DNA from: Isoetes taiwanensis
Lineage: Eukaryota > Streptophyta > Lycopodiopsida > Isoetales > Isoetaceae
Reading direction: 5' to 3'
Assembly (NCBI GenBank): GCA_021234155.1
Contig: JAJEKV010000058.1
Location: 6,086,600-6,150,599 of the forward strand
Length of the DNA: 64,000 nt
Positions 23,525-35,013 of the stretch are shown here, one piece after another. A program made the position numbers and the translations under genes. Under the pieces are notes generated by a model. That model searched no databases. It worked only from the letters and a program-made list of their open reading frames with translations, and was not told the origin of the DNA. Position 1 is the first letter of the stretch, and each line of letters opens with the position of its first letter.

Positions 23525-24417
23525 TAATTATGTTGAATATTATGTAAAAGTCTGCTCTAAATTGCTTTTCTTGTAGTTTATTTAGTTGTATAATACCTAA
23601 GAATATATATGCATATGTGTATAATTTGGGAACTTGTAAATGATAGGCTAGGAATGCTCCCAAGTCGGAAGGTGTCCCTACTTGTCTTCTTGAACTGCCC
23701 TTTTAAGACGAGATGCTTTTCATTTTCCAAAGCTTCTGCAAGATCATTCGTAGAATGCACTAATAGTTTGTGATAAGGTGTGCATAGTATGGTGTGCATT
23801 GAGGTTGAAGTCAAGGTCTAATAGGGTATGCATAGTATGATATGTCAGTCTAATTGAATACTATAAAATGTTTATTTGCAATGTTGTTTTCCTCATACTA
23901 GCTAGTGGCACATTTGTGTCAGACTTAGCCCCTTTTGCGTCAAGATGTCTATGCATTTCTAATTCAAAATGTCACTATATTGACACTTCTTTGACGCAAT
24001 CATGATACGTAAGTGCCACAATATATAATAGAAAATTGATATAAAATTGCCGATATGTCTGACACTGTAAAATGACACAAACGTTTTACAAAAGGTGACA
24101 AGACGCTATCATAAAATGTGACACAAAAGCATTACAAAATTGACTCAAAACTTTAGAACTAGCGATGTTATAGTGGACATAAACTTATTGTTATTCTTGA
24201 CTTAAATTATGTCACAATCCTTTCACAATACATGATGTAATCATCATTACAAATGCTAACGAAAAATTAATAAAATTTTGACACAAATATGTGACAAAAA
24301 TGACGTTGTTGTTGACACAACTATACTGACACAAGTATTGACGCAATCAAATTAATTTGTGTCACTTTCAAGCTTCTGACACAAATCTGACGAACCTTAA
24401 AAGGTAGTGACGCAGGG
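23525..24417. repeat. Right subterminal region of the CACTA element
   Basis: Non-coding, with the 3' end of the Tnp2 transcript at the left. From about 23905 to 24430 it holds many short copies of TGACACAAA and GACGCAA with their variants, in the orientation opposite to the GCGTCA/GTGTCA words at the left end. That is the expected symmetric layout of TnpA-type binding sites. Copies are scattered rather than arranged as a regular tandem array. Confidence 0.7.
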
Positions 24418-24448
24418 CTTGACGCAAAAAGCCTATCCTCTTGTAGTG
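24418..24448 (-). repeat. Right terminal inverted repeat of the CACTA element
   Basis: Read on the minus strand it begins CACTACAAGAGGATAGGC and continues TTTTTGCGTCAAG. It pairs with 10834-10864 and is followed directly by the ATT duplication. Confidence 0.9.
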
Positions 24449-24449
24449 A

Positions 24450-25434
24450 TTGGCTCTGTTGGCACAGTCGCTACGCCACTCTATTGTGTTTAGGAAGCCA
24501 GCAATTCCGGCTCAGTTGCCGTGGGCTCTGTTTGAGGATTTGCGGCCATTCCCTCATGCTTCGCCTTTTCTTAAAGGTCTCCTCAAGGCCTGGAAGGTGG
24601 TCAAGGTTCTCTTTTCATTGGACCCTAGCAGGTGTATGGTAGCCTCATCGCCCTTTCTTTGGGTACCCTTGGATTCTGCATCTCCCTTGGCTTCTTCCCT
24701 ACACCCAGGTACTCAGCGCCGATGGATTGCTGCAGGGGTAACATCCATCCGTGACTGGTATTGGGAGGGTCATCTGGCACCGTGGGAGTTTTTTAGGGAT
24801 CGATTTGGCCTTCGGCGCTGGGACATTCGGACTTGGGCCAGAATTGCGAATGCTATTCCATTGCAGTTGTCTTCTCAAGTCGATCGCGTTTGGAAGTCGC
24901 ATAGTGGACTTGATGCATCTCAGTTTGTAGCATCGGCTTATGGGCTTCTAGCGCCAGGGACACATTGCCGCCGGATAAGTGGTCACTTAAGCTTCCGGGG
25001 AGTAAGTGGCCCACCATGTGGAAGTGGGCGTGGAATACATTGCCTCCTCCTAAAATCCATTACCCTTCTATGGCGGATCTTGCACCGTAGCCTCGGGGTG
25101 AATGTCCGAATACACGGGTTCAAGCCTCGGTGCGGAAACATGCCCTCTATGTGGGAGGCACCGAGAGACCATTGAGCACTGCTTTGTCCTATGCACAGAG
25201 GTAGGGGCAGCTTGGTCCTGGGTGAGAGCCCTCTTTGGGTCTTCACTGTGTAGTCAGAAGCTTCTCATGGGAGTCTTTCCTAGCAGTTGGTCAGTAGCCA
25301 AGCAGCAGGTGTTCCATTTATGCAGAGCTTGGCTTCTGTGGTTGATTTGGAAAAGACGGAGAGCGAAGGTCTTCCAGAATGCAGTGCTTAGCCCTTTTCG
25401 GTTGGTTCCGATCTTGAGGCATAAGTTGTGGTAG
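24450..25434 (+). pseudogene. Alpha LINE ORF2, C-terminal part after the CACTA insertion
   Basis: Resumes in the frame left at 10830: ALLAQSLRHSIVFRKPAIPA, FEDLRPFPHASPFLKGLLKA, then WIAAGVTSIRDWYWEGHLAP. It continues to 25175 in one frame. The zf-RVT zinc-binding end is in another frame at 25102-25434 (CPLCGRHRETIEHC, WLLWLIWKRRRAKVF). The overlap of the two frames near 25110 marks a frameshift. This C-terminal text is the same family as at 308-748 and 58872-59484. Confidence 0.85.
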
Positions 25435-25602
25435 GCTTACCAAGTCTCAAGCTTGTCTGGCACAGTTAAGCGGGAAATTTGGTCGACATTCCTACAGATT
25501 GTGAATCATGATGGGCACTTCATTTCTTAGCACCACACTTATCATTGTACTTGATCACATTCTAGTGGTTTAATATATTCCTATATTCTTCAAAAAAAAA
25601 AT
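25435..25602 (+). other. Alpha LINE 3' UTR and A-tail
   Basis: A short UTR ends ATATTCTTC then A(9-10) at 25592-25601, followed by the second copy of the 15-bp target duplication. Confidence 0.8.
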
Positions 25603-25617
25603 ATATTATAGATGCAT
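25603..25617 (+). repeat. Right target-site duplication of the alpha LINE
   Basis: Exact repeat of 6336-6350 (ATATTATAGATGCAT). Confidence 0.9.
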
Positions 25618-28186
25618 AATACACTGAAATAATATTGAACTAGTCAAAAACCCATTTGATTACTTTGCATTGCAAATTATAGGATATGGTGTGGGTGGTG
25701 TTTTATAATATAAAATTGAAGTCGAAGTAGGGCATTAGATAGTACAGTCTTTGCAAAAAATTGACAATAATGGTTGACATTCACATGCTTAATCCACGTG
25801 AGAACTATTCAACTTTACAAACAAAAACAAGGTGCTGCGCACGGAGGGTTGCCCTCCGTGACTCGAGGGTGAAGTGGCTTAAATCATACTTCAAGGTCAT
25901 GATTCACAATCAATCAAAAATGCTACTTCAAAACAATACAATACTTGATTCTTGTTTTCAACAAGAATTTGACCCTTGATCCCTAAAATATTATTGTAGG
26001 TCTGGAAAGGGCCAATTCAAGCCTACGCAATTTACCTCTTGCAGATTGAACTCCTCCTTGTTTCTCTGATCAATAACTCAAATGCCTACAGCCTTTGGCA
26101 GCCCCAATGCCACATTATCATCTAATAATCTTATGTACAGGCTGCATCCTTATCCTTACAACTCCTCCTCAGCCTGTACCTACTTGTGCTTTACACTAGT
26201 TTAAATTCCGTCAACACCTTACTGAGCATATCTACTTGCTTTGATACCACTGTTAGTTCTCAGTAAATAGCCTAATCACAGTCATATCCCTCAAGAAATC
26301 ACACAGGATCTCCGTGGATATTAATATAATATATATCTATCTGTCCTAACCTTTAGCTTCCAGAATGACTTCCAAGAATAAGTGGTAGGCTCTACATTTT
26401 TTACACTTCTATAAGATTGCCTCAGTTTCTTCCAGCTAGGTGTCGACGACAAAAAGCGCAAACACTTACACCAAGTCAGACCTCTAGTAAAAAAAAATAA
26501 AGCACATTGGGAAACCTTTGTAACAAAGGCCAGGCAAAAAAAGCATATACCAAGTTCTTAATGCACCAGATGCCCCTTGTCATGTGTAAGACTCTTGTAC
26601 AATTCAAAGTGGTGTGAGAGAGGTATCATCGAATGTTACATTAAACATGCAATTTTGCCTATGAAAATTTTAGTCAAATTTCAACAAGTTCAATGCTATT
26701 ATTACGTCCTAGACTTTGATGCACACAAAGAATGGATATGAATCTTGAGACACCACTAGACATTATAAACTATTATTTACAATTTTGGCGTTGATTCATT
26801 ATACAACTGTTTTGTTCGAATTAAAAAATAACACAAACATGCATTTTACATCTATATCAAACATAAGAGGTAGGAAAGTAACTTACATATAAAGAAATGC
26901 ATATTTACGTGATTTTACCGCATCAATCTTTGCGGTTTGAAGCAGCGGTATATGTTCCGAAAGACAAGCCACCGATCTTCTCAAAGACCATGGACTTACG
27001 CACTAAAACCTCAACCTGCAGAGGATAGTCACAGGCCATTAGCTCTAAGATGTTATCTATCACAGTAAATTGCAAAACAGCAAGGATAAGCGAATATACC
27101 TGATTACGCTTCTTTGGGATAATATGAATGAAACAAAGGATTTACGTAAGAAAACGCAATGCCAAATCTGATCCAAAGATAAATAAAAATAAGGGAAGTG
27201 CCTTGGGAAGCTCCAAATCTTGCATTATGCTTGCAAACACCGGGCGATTGTCCATGTTTGTATTGATATCCATTTCTACAAAAATACACAAAGGGCAAAG
27301 GGCAATTTTTGCCTTTTGCCTCATCATATCTACGTAATAGAAGTGGTATGGTATTTGATATTCAATAGAAAAAAAAGATTCAAGCTCATCATAGTTAAAT
27401 TATCTACATAATAGATGTAGCATGGTATTTGATATCAATAGGCTGGGGTTATCTAATTTATAAATCACAACTACAAATTAATAAATTAATAACTCGCATA
27501 GAATTTAAAGATTTGGCATTTTTTATCTTGTAACCAAGAGGAATTCAAAGGTTTGGCATTCAATGATTAGCCAAGAGGAATGTAAAAAATGCTTTGACCT
27601 TTGAAACATTTTACAAAGATCAATTAAACGTGAAACTTTATAGAAATTGACTAAACATGATTCTATTTAGAAAATATTGCCTAGATAATAACATCAAAGA
27701 TTTTCCTTAAGCCTCTCCTTAAGCCTCGAATACAAAAGTAGATCCAACATCATGAGAGGAATTATAGGAAATGATTATTATATGAAATAAATAAATGTAT
27801 AATAAAAATGCCACTGTTGTGTGCAAGCATAAATGCCTAGGCAACTTGCATTGCCTTCATTCTTATATATCTCGGGCTGGATCAAGAGATCCAAGCAAGA
27901 ATAGTGTGAAAAATTGGCCTGGCCATTCTTTACATACAAAATTTGGTTGGGTACTTATTGGGATCTACTTAAATATATAAATTTGTATCCTAAGAATGGT
28001 AACTTAAGCGTTGTCGGAATCGCCGCTTGACATAACAATGAGTTCCTGAAGTGCGCAAAGATCAACTTAGCATAATGATCTAAGGAAAAAAAAATCACTA
28101 AAATCAAAGCAGACCGAAATAAGCAGACTGAATAAAGAACAAAACTGGAACTTTTTCCTTCCTGCATAACAGTCCCAGAACTGACC
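25618..28186. other. Intergenic; possible old Copia primer-binding site and weak exon-like pieces
   Basis: No clear gene. At 26241-26251 TTTGATACCAC is the minus-strand complement of a Met-initiator-type primer-binding site (TGGTATCAAA). It is followed by TGTTAGTTCTCAG, which could be an LTR edge, so an old minus-strand Copia LTR may cover part of 26252-26750; no second LTR was found. On the minus strand, 27012-26929 reads VEVLVRKSMVFEKIGGLSFG after a tctgcag acceptor-like site, and 27290-27200 is also open. Neither was recognised. The rest is AT-rich filler. Confidence 0.3.
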
Positions 28187-28893
28187 TTAACTTGGTATAG
28201 AAATTCCATCTCGATTTCTGATCACTTTAATTCCTAAGAATTTCTTCAACTCTCCTAGGTCTGTCATCTTAAATCTGGATTTGAGTAACTTCTTGCAAGT
28301 TTTCAAGCAATCCAAGTTATTAGAAAACATCACACACATAAAGTGCAATGAGACAAAAATGATCATGTTGCTTGAATACATATAAGTTCCCATCTACATT
28401 TAGCTTCATAAATCCCTGGTCTGTCAGATATTTATCCATGCATGTATACCATGTTCTAGGTGACTATTTTAGCCCATATACTGCTCTCTTTAACTTCCAT
28501 ATTTTATCTTTTTTTTTCTTCAAATCCCAAAGGTGGCTTCATGTAAATCTCTTCCTCTAACTCTGCATTTAAAAATGCAGTACTAACATCCATATGGTGA
28601 ACTTCCCAGTTTATTGAGTTTGCCAGTGCTAACATAATTCTTATGCTTGATAATTTTGGTGAATATGTGTCATTATAGTCAACTCCCTTTTGCTGTGTAA
28701 ATCCCTAAGCGACAAATCTAGCCTTGAATTTCTTAGATCCATCTGGAAGTTCTTTAATCTTAAAAATCCATTTGTTTCCCACAATATTTTTATCTTCGGG
28801 CCTGTTTACTATTTCAAATGTCTCAGTTCGTTTAAAAGCTGACATTTCTTCATTCATAGCATTTTGCCATTGTTTGCTATTTTTATCATTCAT
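28187..28893 (-). pseudogene. Copia reverse transcriptase, broken and truncated
   Basis: Minus strand from 28893: WQNAMNEEMSAFKRTETFEI, then GNKWIFKIKELPDGSKKFKA and a stop. After a frameshift come DYNDTYSPKLSSIRIMLALA, WEVHHMDVSTAFLNAELEEE and IYMKPPLGF. Farther on, SRFKMTDLGELKKFLGIKV is the RT region before RNase H. The active-site YVDD region between the last two segments is degraded. The element ends at about 28187-28205. Confidence 0.85.
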
Positions 28894-28908
28894 TGCTTCT
28901 TCATATGT

Positions 28909-29868
28909 CTATGGCACATCATTCTCCATTGCTGTCATCAAATGTGGAATCATTTCTTCTTCTATTGTCTCTAGTCTTTTGCTTTTTCCATCAGCCTCTC
29001 TTACATGCTCATCAACTTTAATTCCTTTATCTGCCAATTCTTTTTTAAGTCTTTCTGCCTCAGACATCCTTTTTCTTTGTTTACAAGCAATACTTCCTTC
29101 TTGTACTACCTCTTGGTTAAGGTTATTATCTTTCATGCTTCCTTGTGCCATTTTGTCTGAATCTCCATCATCATCACTGTCAAATTCAGAGTTATGATTT
29201 GTTCTCTCTATTTCATCTGTCTTATTCTTATTTTGTGTTTCCAGATCCTTGAAATCCTTATATAGCTGCTTTTCTGAGAATACAACATCTCTGCTTATCA
29301 CTATCTTCTTCTTGCTTGGGACATAAAATCTGTATGCTTTAGATTCCTCGTCATATCCAATCAAAAATGCAGTCAAAGCCCTGTCATCTAATTTACTTCT
29401 CAATTCTTCTGGAATGTGTACATATGCCAAGCAGCCATAGGATCTAAACCTTTCATATGTTGGCATTCTTTTGGTCCATAGCAGCTCTAGTATTTCTCCA
29501 TCTATACTTGCACTTGGAACCCTGTTTTATATGTAAATTGTAGTTTTCAATGCTTCTTCCCATAATACATTTGGCAATCCAGCATGCTTTAGCATAGCCC
29601 TAACTGCATTTAAACATGTTCGATTATTTCTCTCTGCTACCCCATTCTGCTGGGGAGAATACCTGCATGTTAATTGCCTCTTAATTCCCTTCTCGATGCA
29701 AAATGCTTTAAATTTCTTTGATATATACTCACCTCCCCTGTCTGACCTTAAACATTTCACTTTATAATCTGTTTCTCTTTCTACTTCATTCAAATATTTT
29801 TTAAATGCTTTCAAAGCCTCATATTTTTTTGCCAAACAGTAGCATTTAGCTTTTTCTAGTGTAATCAT
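28909..29868 (-). pseudogene. Copia integrase, C-terminal half and linker
   Basis: 29868-29527 reads KCLRSDRGGEYISKKFKAFC and TCRYSPQQNGVAERNNRTCL, which are the second catalytic Asp region and the conserved PQQNGVAER box with the third acid. 29466-28909 continues with RFRSYGCLAYVHIPEELRSK and DDRALTAFLIGYDEESKAYR, the usual post-integrase text, then an acidic linker. A stop near 29527 and frame changes separate the parts. Confidence 0.85.
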
Positions 29869-30905
29869 CTATAAAAGTGATGAAATACCTTTTTCCAGAA
29901 TAGCTTCTTACATTGAGGGGGCCACATATGTCTGTATGTATCAGCTCCAATGGTGTTTCTGCCATTTGATCTTCTGCCAAAAGGAAGCCGAGTACTTTTT
30001 CCTATCATGCAACCCCTGCAAACAAAATTCTTTTGATCTTCATTTGCAGCACTAATATATCCAAGTGTGTTCAAGGCTTTCACATTGTTTATATTTGTAT
30101 GCCCTAACTCATGCCAAGTTTTATAGTTAGGAAGTGACACATTATTAACTGCTGGAACATTTTCAAAACCATCCAACTCAAAAAGATCTCCAACTCTTTT
30201 TCCCAAAAAACATGTTTTATTATCCTTCACAATTCTGCATACAAGCTTGTCAAATAGGACCTGATAATCAAGGTCAACTAATTGACTTACAGAGATTAAG
30301 TTTTTCACTATAGAGGACACACAAAGAACTTTCTCAATTTCCACTGGATTTCCTTGTAAATCAAACAATTTCAACATGCCTCCAGCCTTCACTTCTTTAA
30401 TTCTGCCATCTCCCAAACGTATATTCCTTGTCTTCTGCTCCTTATCACATCTTGTCAGCAAATCTGGAGATTCTATGATTGTTCTTTCAGCTCCCGAATC
30501 TACAATAAAAGATACTTTAGAATTTTGTGCTTTGCTCAAATAGTTAGAAAAAGTATTTGTTACCTCCTCTTCTGAATCTTCCTCCTCACATTCTACAACA
30601 GCAACATTTGTACTTGTTGCCTTGGCACCCCTGCCTCTTCCTTTATTTGCATTCCAATTATTTGATCTGCCCCTGCCCCTATCCCTGCCCCTGCTATTGT
30701 CCTTTGGGCTTGGGCATTTAGAAGCCACATGTCCTACTCCTCCACATGTATAACAAGTTCTAATATTTTGATCACTTCTCGGGCAATTATATTTTAAATG
30801 CCCTACTTTCCCACAACCAAAGCATGGACCAATTTGCCTACCTCTGTCATTATAGGCTTTTCCCTTTTTTACCAGATTCCTCCTCATCCTCATTGTCATT
30901 TTCAA
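29865..30905 (-). pseudogene. Copia zinc knuckles, protease and GAG pre-integrase
   Basis: Two CCHC knuckles (CFGCGKVGHLKYNC, CYTCGGVGHVASKC) precede an RG-rich stretch, then the aspartic protease motif SFIVDSGAERTII. The pre-integrase HHCC domain follows (TWHELGHTNINNVKALNTLG, CRGCMIGKSTRLPFG). It is 346 codons open, the longest intact part of the element. The end (HMWPPQCKKLFWKKVFHH) is out of the integrase frame. Confidence 0.88.
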
Positions 30906-31570
30906 TCACAGATTTTTGCTCTATTTCAGTTCTTGCAATCTGCTCAGCCTCCTCCCTAGTTCTGGCCACAGTCCTTATTAGTGTAGCCAAGGTTTCAAAA
31001 TTAGCAAACATTTTAGAAATAGCCAAGATTTGATGACTTACAGACATTATTATCCCTGATGCTTCCAAATCTGCACAAAGGGAATCAAACTTATCGAACA
31101 TTGTGGTCAGGTCAGTTTTCTCATCAAATCTCATTTTTCTAATTTCCTTTTCCGAGACATCTATCTGTGAGGAGCATTTTGTCTGATATGTTTTGATCAA
31201 ATACCTCCATGCATCCCTAGGACTCAAGCTTAAGCATTATGCTTGGTGCAACTTTGCATATAATTATGGCCTTAGCCTGACATAATTTCAAGTCGTCACT
31301 TGTTCTATCACTACTGACACTCACCTCTTTGGATTTTGCAGCAAACTCTCCAGATTTTGCTGTTGAAGTTTCTCCTATGGCTGAGCTGCTAACTTCATCA
31401 TCAACACTAGTACTTAGTTCAATTATGTGCCATAATCCTTCAAATTGCGGGACCTCTTTAATTCTCTCTTTCCATATCTGAAAGCCTTCAACTCCCTGAA
31501 ATACTTCAACTGAGCTTAGAAGCGTAGCTCCAAAACGTATGGACATTGTTCTAGCTAGCTTTGATACCAC
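30850..31570 (-). pseudogene. Copia gag (UBN2-type capsid), two frames
   Basis: 31570-31217 begins MVSKLARTMSIRFGATLLSS and includes FQIWKERIKEVPQFEGLWHI, the N-terminal gag signature. 31227-30850 continues DAWRYLIKTYQTKCSSQIDV, MRFDEKTDLTTMFDKFDSLC and the region before the knuckles. One frameshift near 31220 separates them. Confidence 0.8.
31562..31569 (-). other. Copia primer-binding site
   Basis: Minus strand TGGTATCA (then AAGC), complementary to initiator tRNA-Met, one base inside the LTR end. Confidence 0.8.
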
Positions 31571-31979
31571 TGAAAGATTATTCTTGTCCTATCAACTTAT
31601 TAAAACACCCTAGTTACAATATCAATGTCACACACAGGTAAAAATATGGGCAAATACTAATCATAACAACAAGTCTCGATTTCAGATCATCATTTCGATC
31701 AAACTGTTAGTCTGTACACAATGAAATTGTGCTTATATACACTAGGGGATCACCGCATTCCGGCAACCCCATCATCTTACCCATTCATTGATCTGTTCGG
31801 TTACTAGATCAGTGCTTTTGTTTCCACCTGGCCGGGAACACTGTTCACCAAGCTAGGATTTAGGGCTTTCCATAAATATGATCAATATTTCGATGCTAAC
31901 CATTGAACCATTATCTTAACATAAAGATTCAATGAACATATCATCTCAATGGTTTTGAAACACATTAATATTCTCAACA
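31571..31979 (-). repeat. 5' LTR of the Copia element
   Basis: On the minus strand it starts TGTTGAGAATATTAATGTG and ends AATCTTTCA, 409 bp, with the canonical TG...CA ends. Bases 31683-31979 recur in the tandem duplicate at 32431-32727. No matching 3' LTR is present near the truncated end of the element. Confidence 0.8.
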
Positions 31980-33226
31980 TCCCCACCGAAAACCATGCAG
32001 AAGTCCACGCCCCCACGTCAAAGAAGAGAGCCAGACAAGAGAAATGACCGCCTCCGGGAAGTTCGGCCTTAGATTAGCGGGATTCCAGGCATTAATGACG
32101 GCTTTGCAAAGATTCCCTTAAATCAAGCATATGATTCAGGAGTTGGTGACGGAGATCACAAAGGCTCTGCCATATGTCTATTCTGGGCCCGGGGCCATTG
32201 TACGTATATCAGTAGAGTTAGATCTCAAGTCTTAGCATTGTCTTGTTTCTCGTCTTCTCGTCTTAGCGAGATCTCATGTACTCTTTTTGATATTCAAGGA
32301 GCTGTCTTGGCATATAGTCTCTTTGCGTGACACATTAGAGTAGGGTATTAACCACCTAGTGGTTAACATTGTACACATGTTAGGTGTCAGTGGTGGCAGG
32401 CGACACTTAGATTTAGCTCGATGTAGGGCTCAGATCATCATTTCGATCAAACTGTTAGTCTGTACACAATGAAATTCTGCTTATATACACTAGGGGATCA
32501 CCGCATTCCGGCAACCCCATCATCTTACCCATTCATTGATCTGTTCGGTTACTCGATCAGTGCTTTTGTTTCCACCTGGTCGGGAACACTGTTCACCGAG
32601 CTAGGATTTAGGGCTTTCCATAAATATGATCAATATTTCGATGCTAACCATTGAACCATTGTCTTAACATAAATATTCAATGAACATATCATCTCAATAG
32701 TTTTGAAACACATTAATATTCTCTACATCCCCACCGAAAACCATGCAGAAGTTCACGCCCCCCGTCAAAGAAGAGCCAGACAAGACAAATGACCGCCTCC
32801 GGGAAGTTCGGCCTTAGATTAGCGGGATTCCAGGCATTAATGACGGCTTTGCAAAGATTCCCTTAAATCAAGCATATGATTCAGGAGTTGGTGACGGAGA
32901 TCACAAAGGCTCTGCCATATGTCTATTCTGGGCCCAGGGCCATTGTACTATATATATCAGTAGAGTTAGATCTCAAGTCTTAGCATTGTCTTGTTTCTCG
33001 TCTTCTCGTCTTAGCGAGATCTCATGTACTCTTTTTTATATTCAAGGAGTTGTATCTTGGCATATAGTCTCTTTGCTTTTCTGTTTCATTCTTTCTGTTC
33101 TAATTTCCTTGCAAAATCCCCCGTGACACATTAGAGTAGGGTGTTAACCACCAAGTGGTTAACATTGTACACATGTTAGGTGTCAGTGGTGGCAGACGAC
33201 ACTTAGATTTAGCTCGATGTAGGGCT
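31683..33226. repeat. Tandem duplication of LTR part plus flank (748 and 796 bp)
   Basis: Unit 1 is 31683-32430 and unit 2 is 32431-33226. Each runs from CAGATCATCATTTCG to GATGTAGGGCT and is nearly identical. Main differences are about 46 bp present only in unit 2 (about 33078-33123) and a few substitutions and small indels. The word CAGAT occurs at the unit borders (31683, 32431, 33227), suggesting a microhomology-mediated or unequal-exchange event after the Copia insertion. The non-LTR part of the unit has no coding text. Confidence 0.9.
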
Positions 33227-33916
33227 CAGATTTGCGGGTCTACACTATATTAGACTGGAGCCTCTTCAGATGTACTCAGGTTTTATCTCAAATTTGGAGA
33301 GCCTCATTTGGCCATGTTCCCTTCACTCTTCTTTTGTACATATTTTGTTCTTCTTGTTCTTATTTAGTGATCATGAGCATGGCAGCTTTGTAGCATCCGG
33401 TAGTGATAGACTGCTGCTCCAGGGTGTGTGCCAAGAACTCACAATTAACAGTGGTGCCGTTATGCCGGGTTCGCTTGTGATCACTTTCTTGAACCTTGCT
33501 ATTTTGCTGTTGTCCTTGCTGCTCTTATCATCATCAGTTCTTGAATACTCCTTGTATATTACTCTCAAACCCTTCAACCTCCTTTATTTGGCCTAACCAG
33601 CTGTTGAAATAGTTCGGCTGGAGGCCCCTTTGTCAAATCCATTCGTTTGCCCAACTAGATGTTGATGAAATTCGTCTGGTCTTATAACTACAGTTTTCAA
33701 AACTCTGTTTTTAATGGTGCAGCAAACGCAGTTTTACAGTCAAGGATTTTTGGAGTGGTGACAGCACTCCTCTCTGCAAAAATATCAGGAAAATCAAGTG
33801 TTTATTTTTCTTATCTGCTATCTGCTGCAAAATTATAAAAAAAAACCATGATCCTTCTTATTCTTTTTCTTCTATCTCTGTTTATCAGACGGTTTGTGCA
33901 CTTTGCACACCCAGTT
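33227..33916. other. Intergenic; possible relic of a second LTR element
   Basis: No gene recognised. At about 33446-33468 the sequence AACAGTGGTGCCGTTATGCC resembles the primer-binding-site neighbourhood of Gypsy-type elements (TGGCGCCGTTGCC). The upstream pyrimidine-rich stretch would then be LTR remnant. This is a weak resemblance only. Confidence 0.2.
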
Positions 33917-34047
<131 letters not shown>

Positions 34048-35013
34048 GTATCATATCAGTATGGAGCATGTCAATATTAAATGCCAAGATGATGCAGACG
34101 ATCCCAAATTCGTCGGCGCTGTGATTATTCAACCAGAATATCAAACACCCACAATTCATCCAGATACTGCCATAATTTGTGTGCCCCAATTTATTTAGAT
34201 ATTGCCATGGCCAAGTCGCTATATAATCTGGCAAATTCTAGCAGGGACTGTAGGCAGAGCTGCAATTATGGGTGCCATTTTTTTTTATCCTTTTGTCTGG
34301 ACTCTGTGGAGAGGGAAGGGTGAGCCCAGGCCGTTTTTTATCTTATGTCTCTGCCCTCTATACTATCTCCTACACTTAAGCTTAAAGTTTGGAGCACAAA
34401 ATCGACGACACCCTAGGCTCCACCATAGCCAAAGCAAAGAAATCTCAGATACTCAGAGCAGATTTGATCCAAGAAATTTCAGACAGAGCATTGTTGCCCT
34501 AAAATTTTATTTGTGCATACATACGATTACATCAAATTATTGAGCTTCGTCGTGCCAGGAATGGATGCAACATCGCTTCCTTGATTGGGAACCCATGCTA
34601 AGACAAGTTGTCCCGACGTACAACTTCTTTTGGCGACAATTTTTGATTAGCCTTTCATAGAGGACCTTATTGTTGTTCTCGTGGCGGAACTTGACATATT
34701 ACGTGAAACAAAGAAAGAAATTAAAATAACTTCAAATAAAGAATCCATATCTTGTTCAAGAACTTCATTAGGGTAAGAACCATGCAAACATGTAAAAAGC
34801 TTTTGACTTTCTTTAATTATCTATACATGAATTACAAATGTGCAAAGGAAGAACCGGTTTAACAAAGTAAAACTTTTGTTTTGATAAATTTGTTAAGACC
34901 TATCACGATTAATGCGGTCGATAGTGCATAGCAATTATTTAATACAAAAAATTTATCTCGGCCAAGGCCGCCAACATTTCTCTTCATCCATCTTTGCCAC
35001 CACAAATATTTCT

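Larger units (their letters stand above)
10834..24448 (+). mobile_element. CACTA (En/Spm) DNA transposon, apparently complete, with SET-domain cargo
   Basis: Starts CACTACAACAG and ends CTCTTGTAGTG, flanked on both sides by the 3-bp duplication ATT (10831-10833 and 24449-24451). Length is 13,615 bp. Removing it with one ATT restores the LINE frame (CCA GGA TTG GCT). Contents from left: TIR, three 100-bp subterminal repeats, a minus-strand TnpA-like gene, a divergent promoter region, a plus-strand unit giving a SET protein and Tnp2 transposase, and a right subterminal region dense in TGACACAAA and GACGCAA words. Every inferred exon joins in frame with no stop, so the element is young and may be autonomous. 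In classical En/Spm both proteins come from one strand; here they diverge. Confidence 0.95.
6351..25602 (+). mobile_element. Full-length L1-type LINE (alpha), split by a nested CACTA transposon
   Basis: Flanked by a perfect 15-bp duplication (6336-6350, 25603-25617), with a short A-tail at 25592-25601. Subtracting the nested CACTA element and its 3-bp duplication leaves about 5.6 kb, a normal length for a plant L1. The order is ORF1 (about 6601-7481), endonuclease (from 8166), reverse transcriptase (9055-10830, then 24450 on) and zf-RVT (25102-25434). Many frameshifts and stops show it is dead. The coding frame runs directly across the CACTA insertion point, so the transposon landed in a LINE that was already in place. 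Confidence 0.92.
28187..31979 (-). mobile_element. Truncated Ty1/Copia retrotransposon: 5' LTR, gag, protease, integrase, part of RT
   Basis: Reading leftwards on the minus strand: LTR (31979-31571), primer-binding site (31569-31562), gag, two zinc knuckles, protease, GAG pre-integrase, integrase core, and RT to about 28187. RNase H, the polypurine tract and the 3' LTR are missing, so the 3' part has been lost. The frame changes several times (about 31220, 30890, 29870, 29470, 28900, 28690), so it cannot make a full polyprotein. The domain order INT before RT identifies Copia rather than Gypsy. Confidence 0.9.

Noticed and set aside
26929-27300. Two-exon gene on the minus strand (VEVLVRKSMVFEKIGGLSFG and upstream piece)
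   Set aside because: Splice-like borders exist but phases and family could not be established; left as a note in the intergenic entry.
27900-28190. 3' LTR of the Copia element
   Set aside because: No stretch matches the 409-bp LTR at 31571-31979; the element simply stops inside RT.
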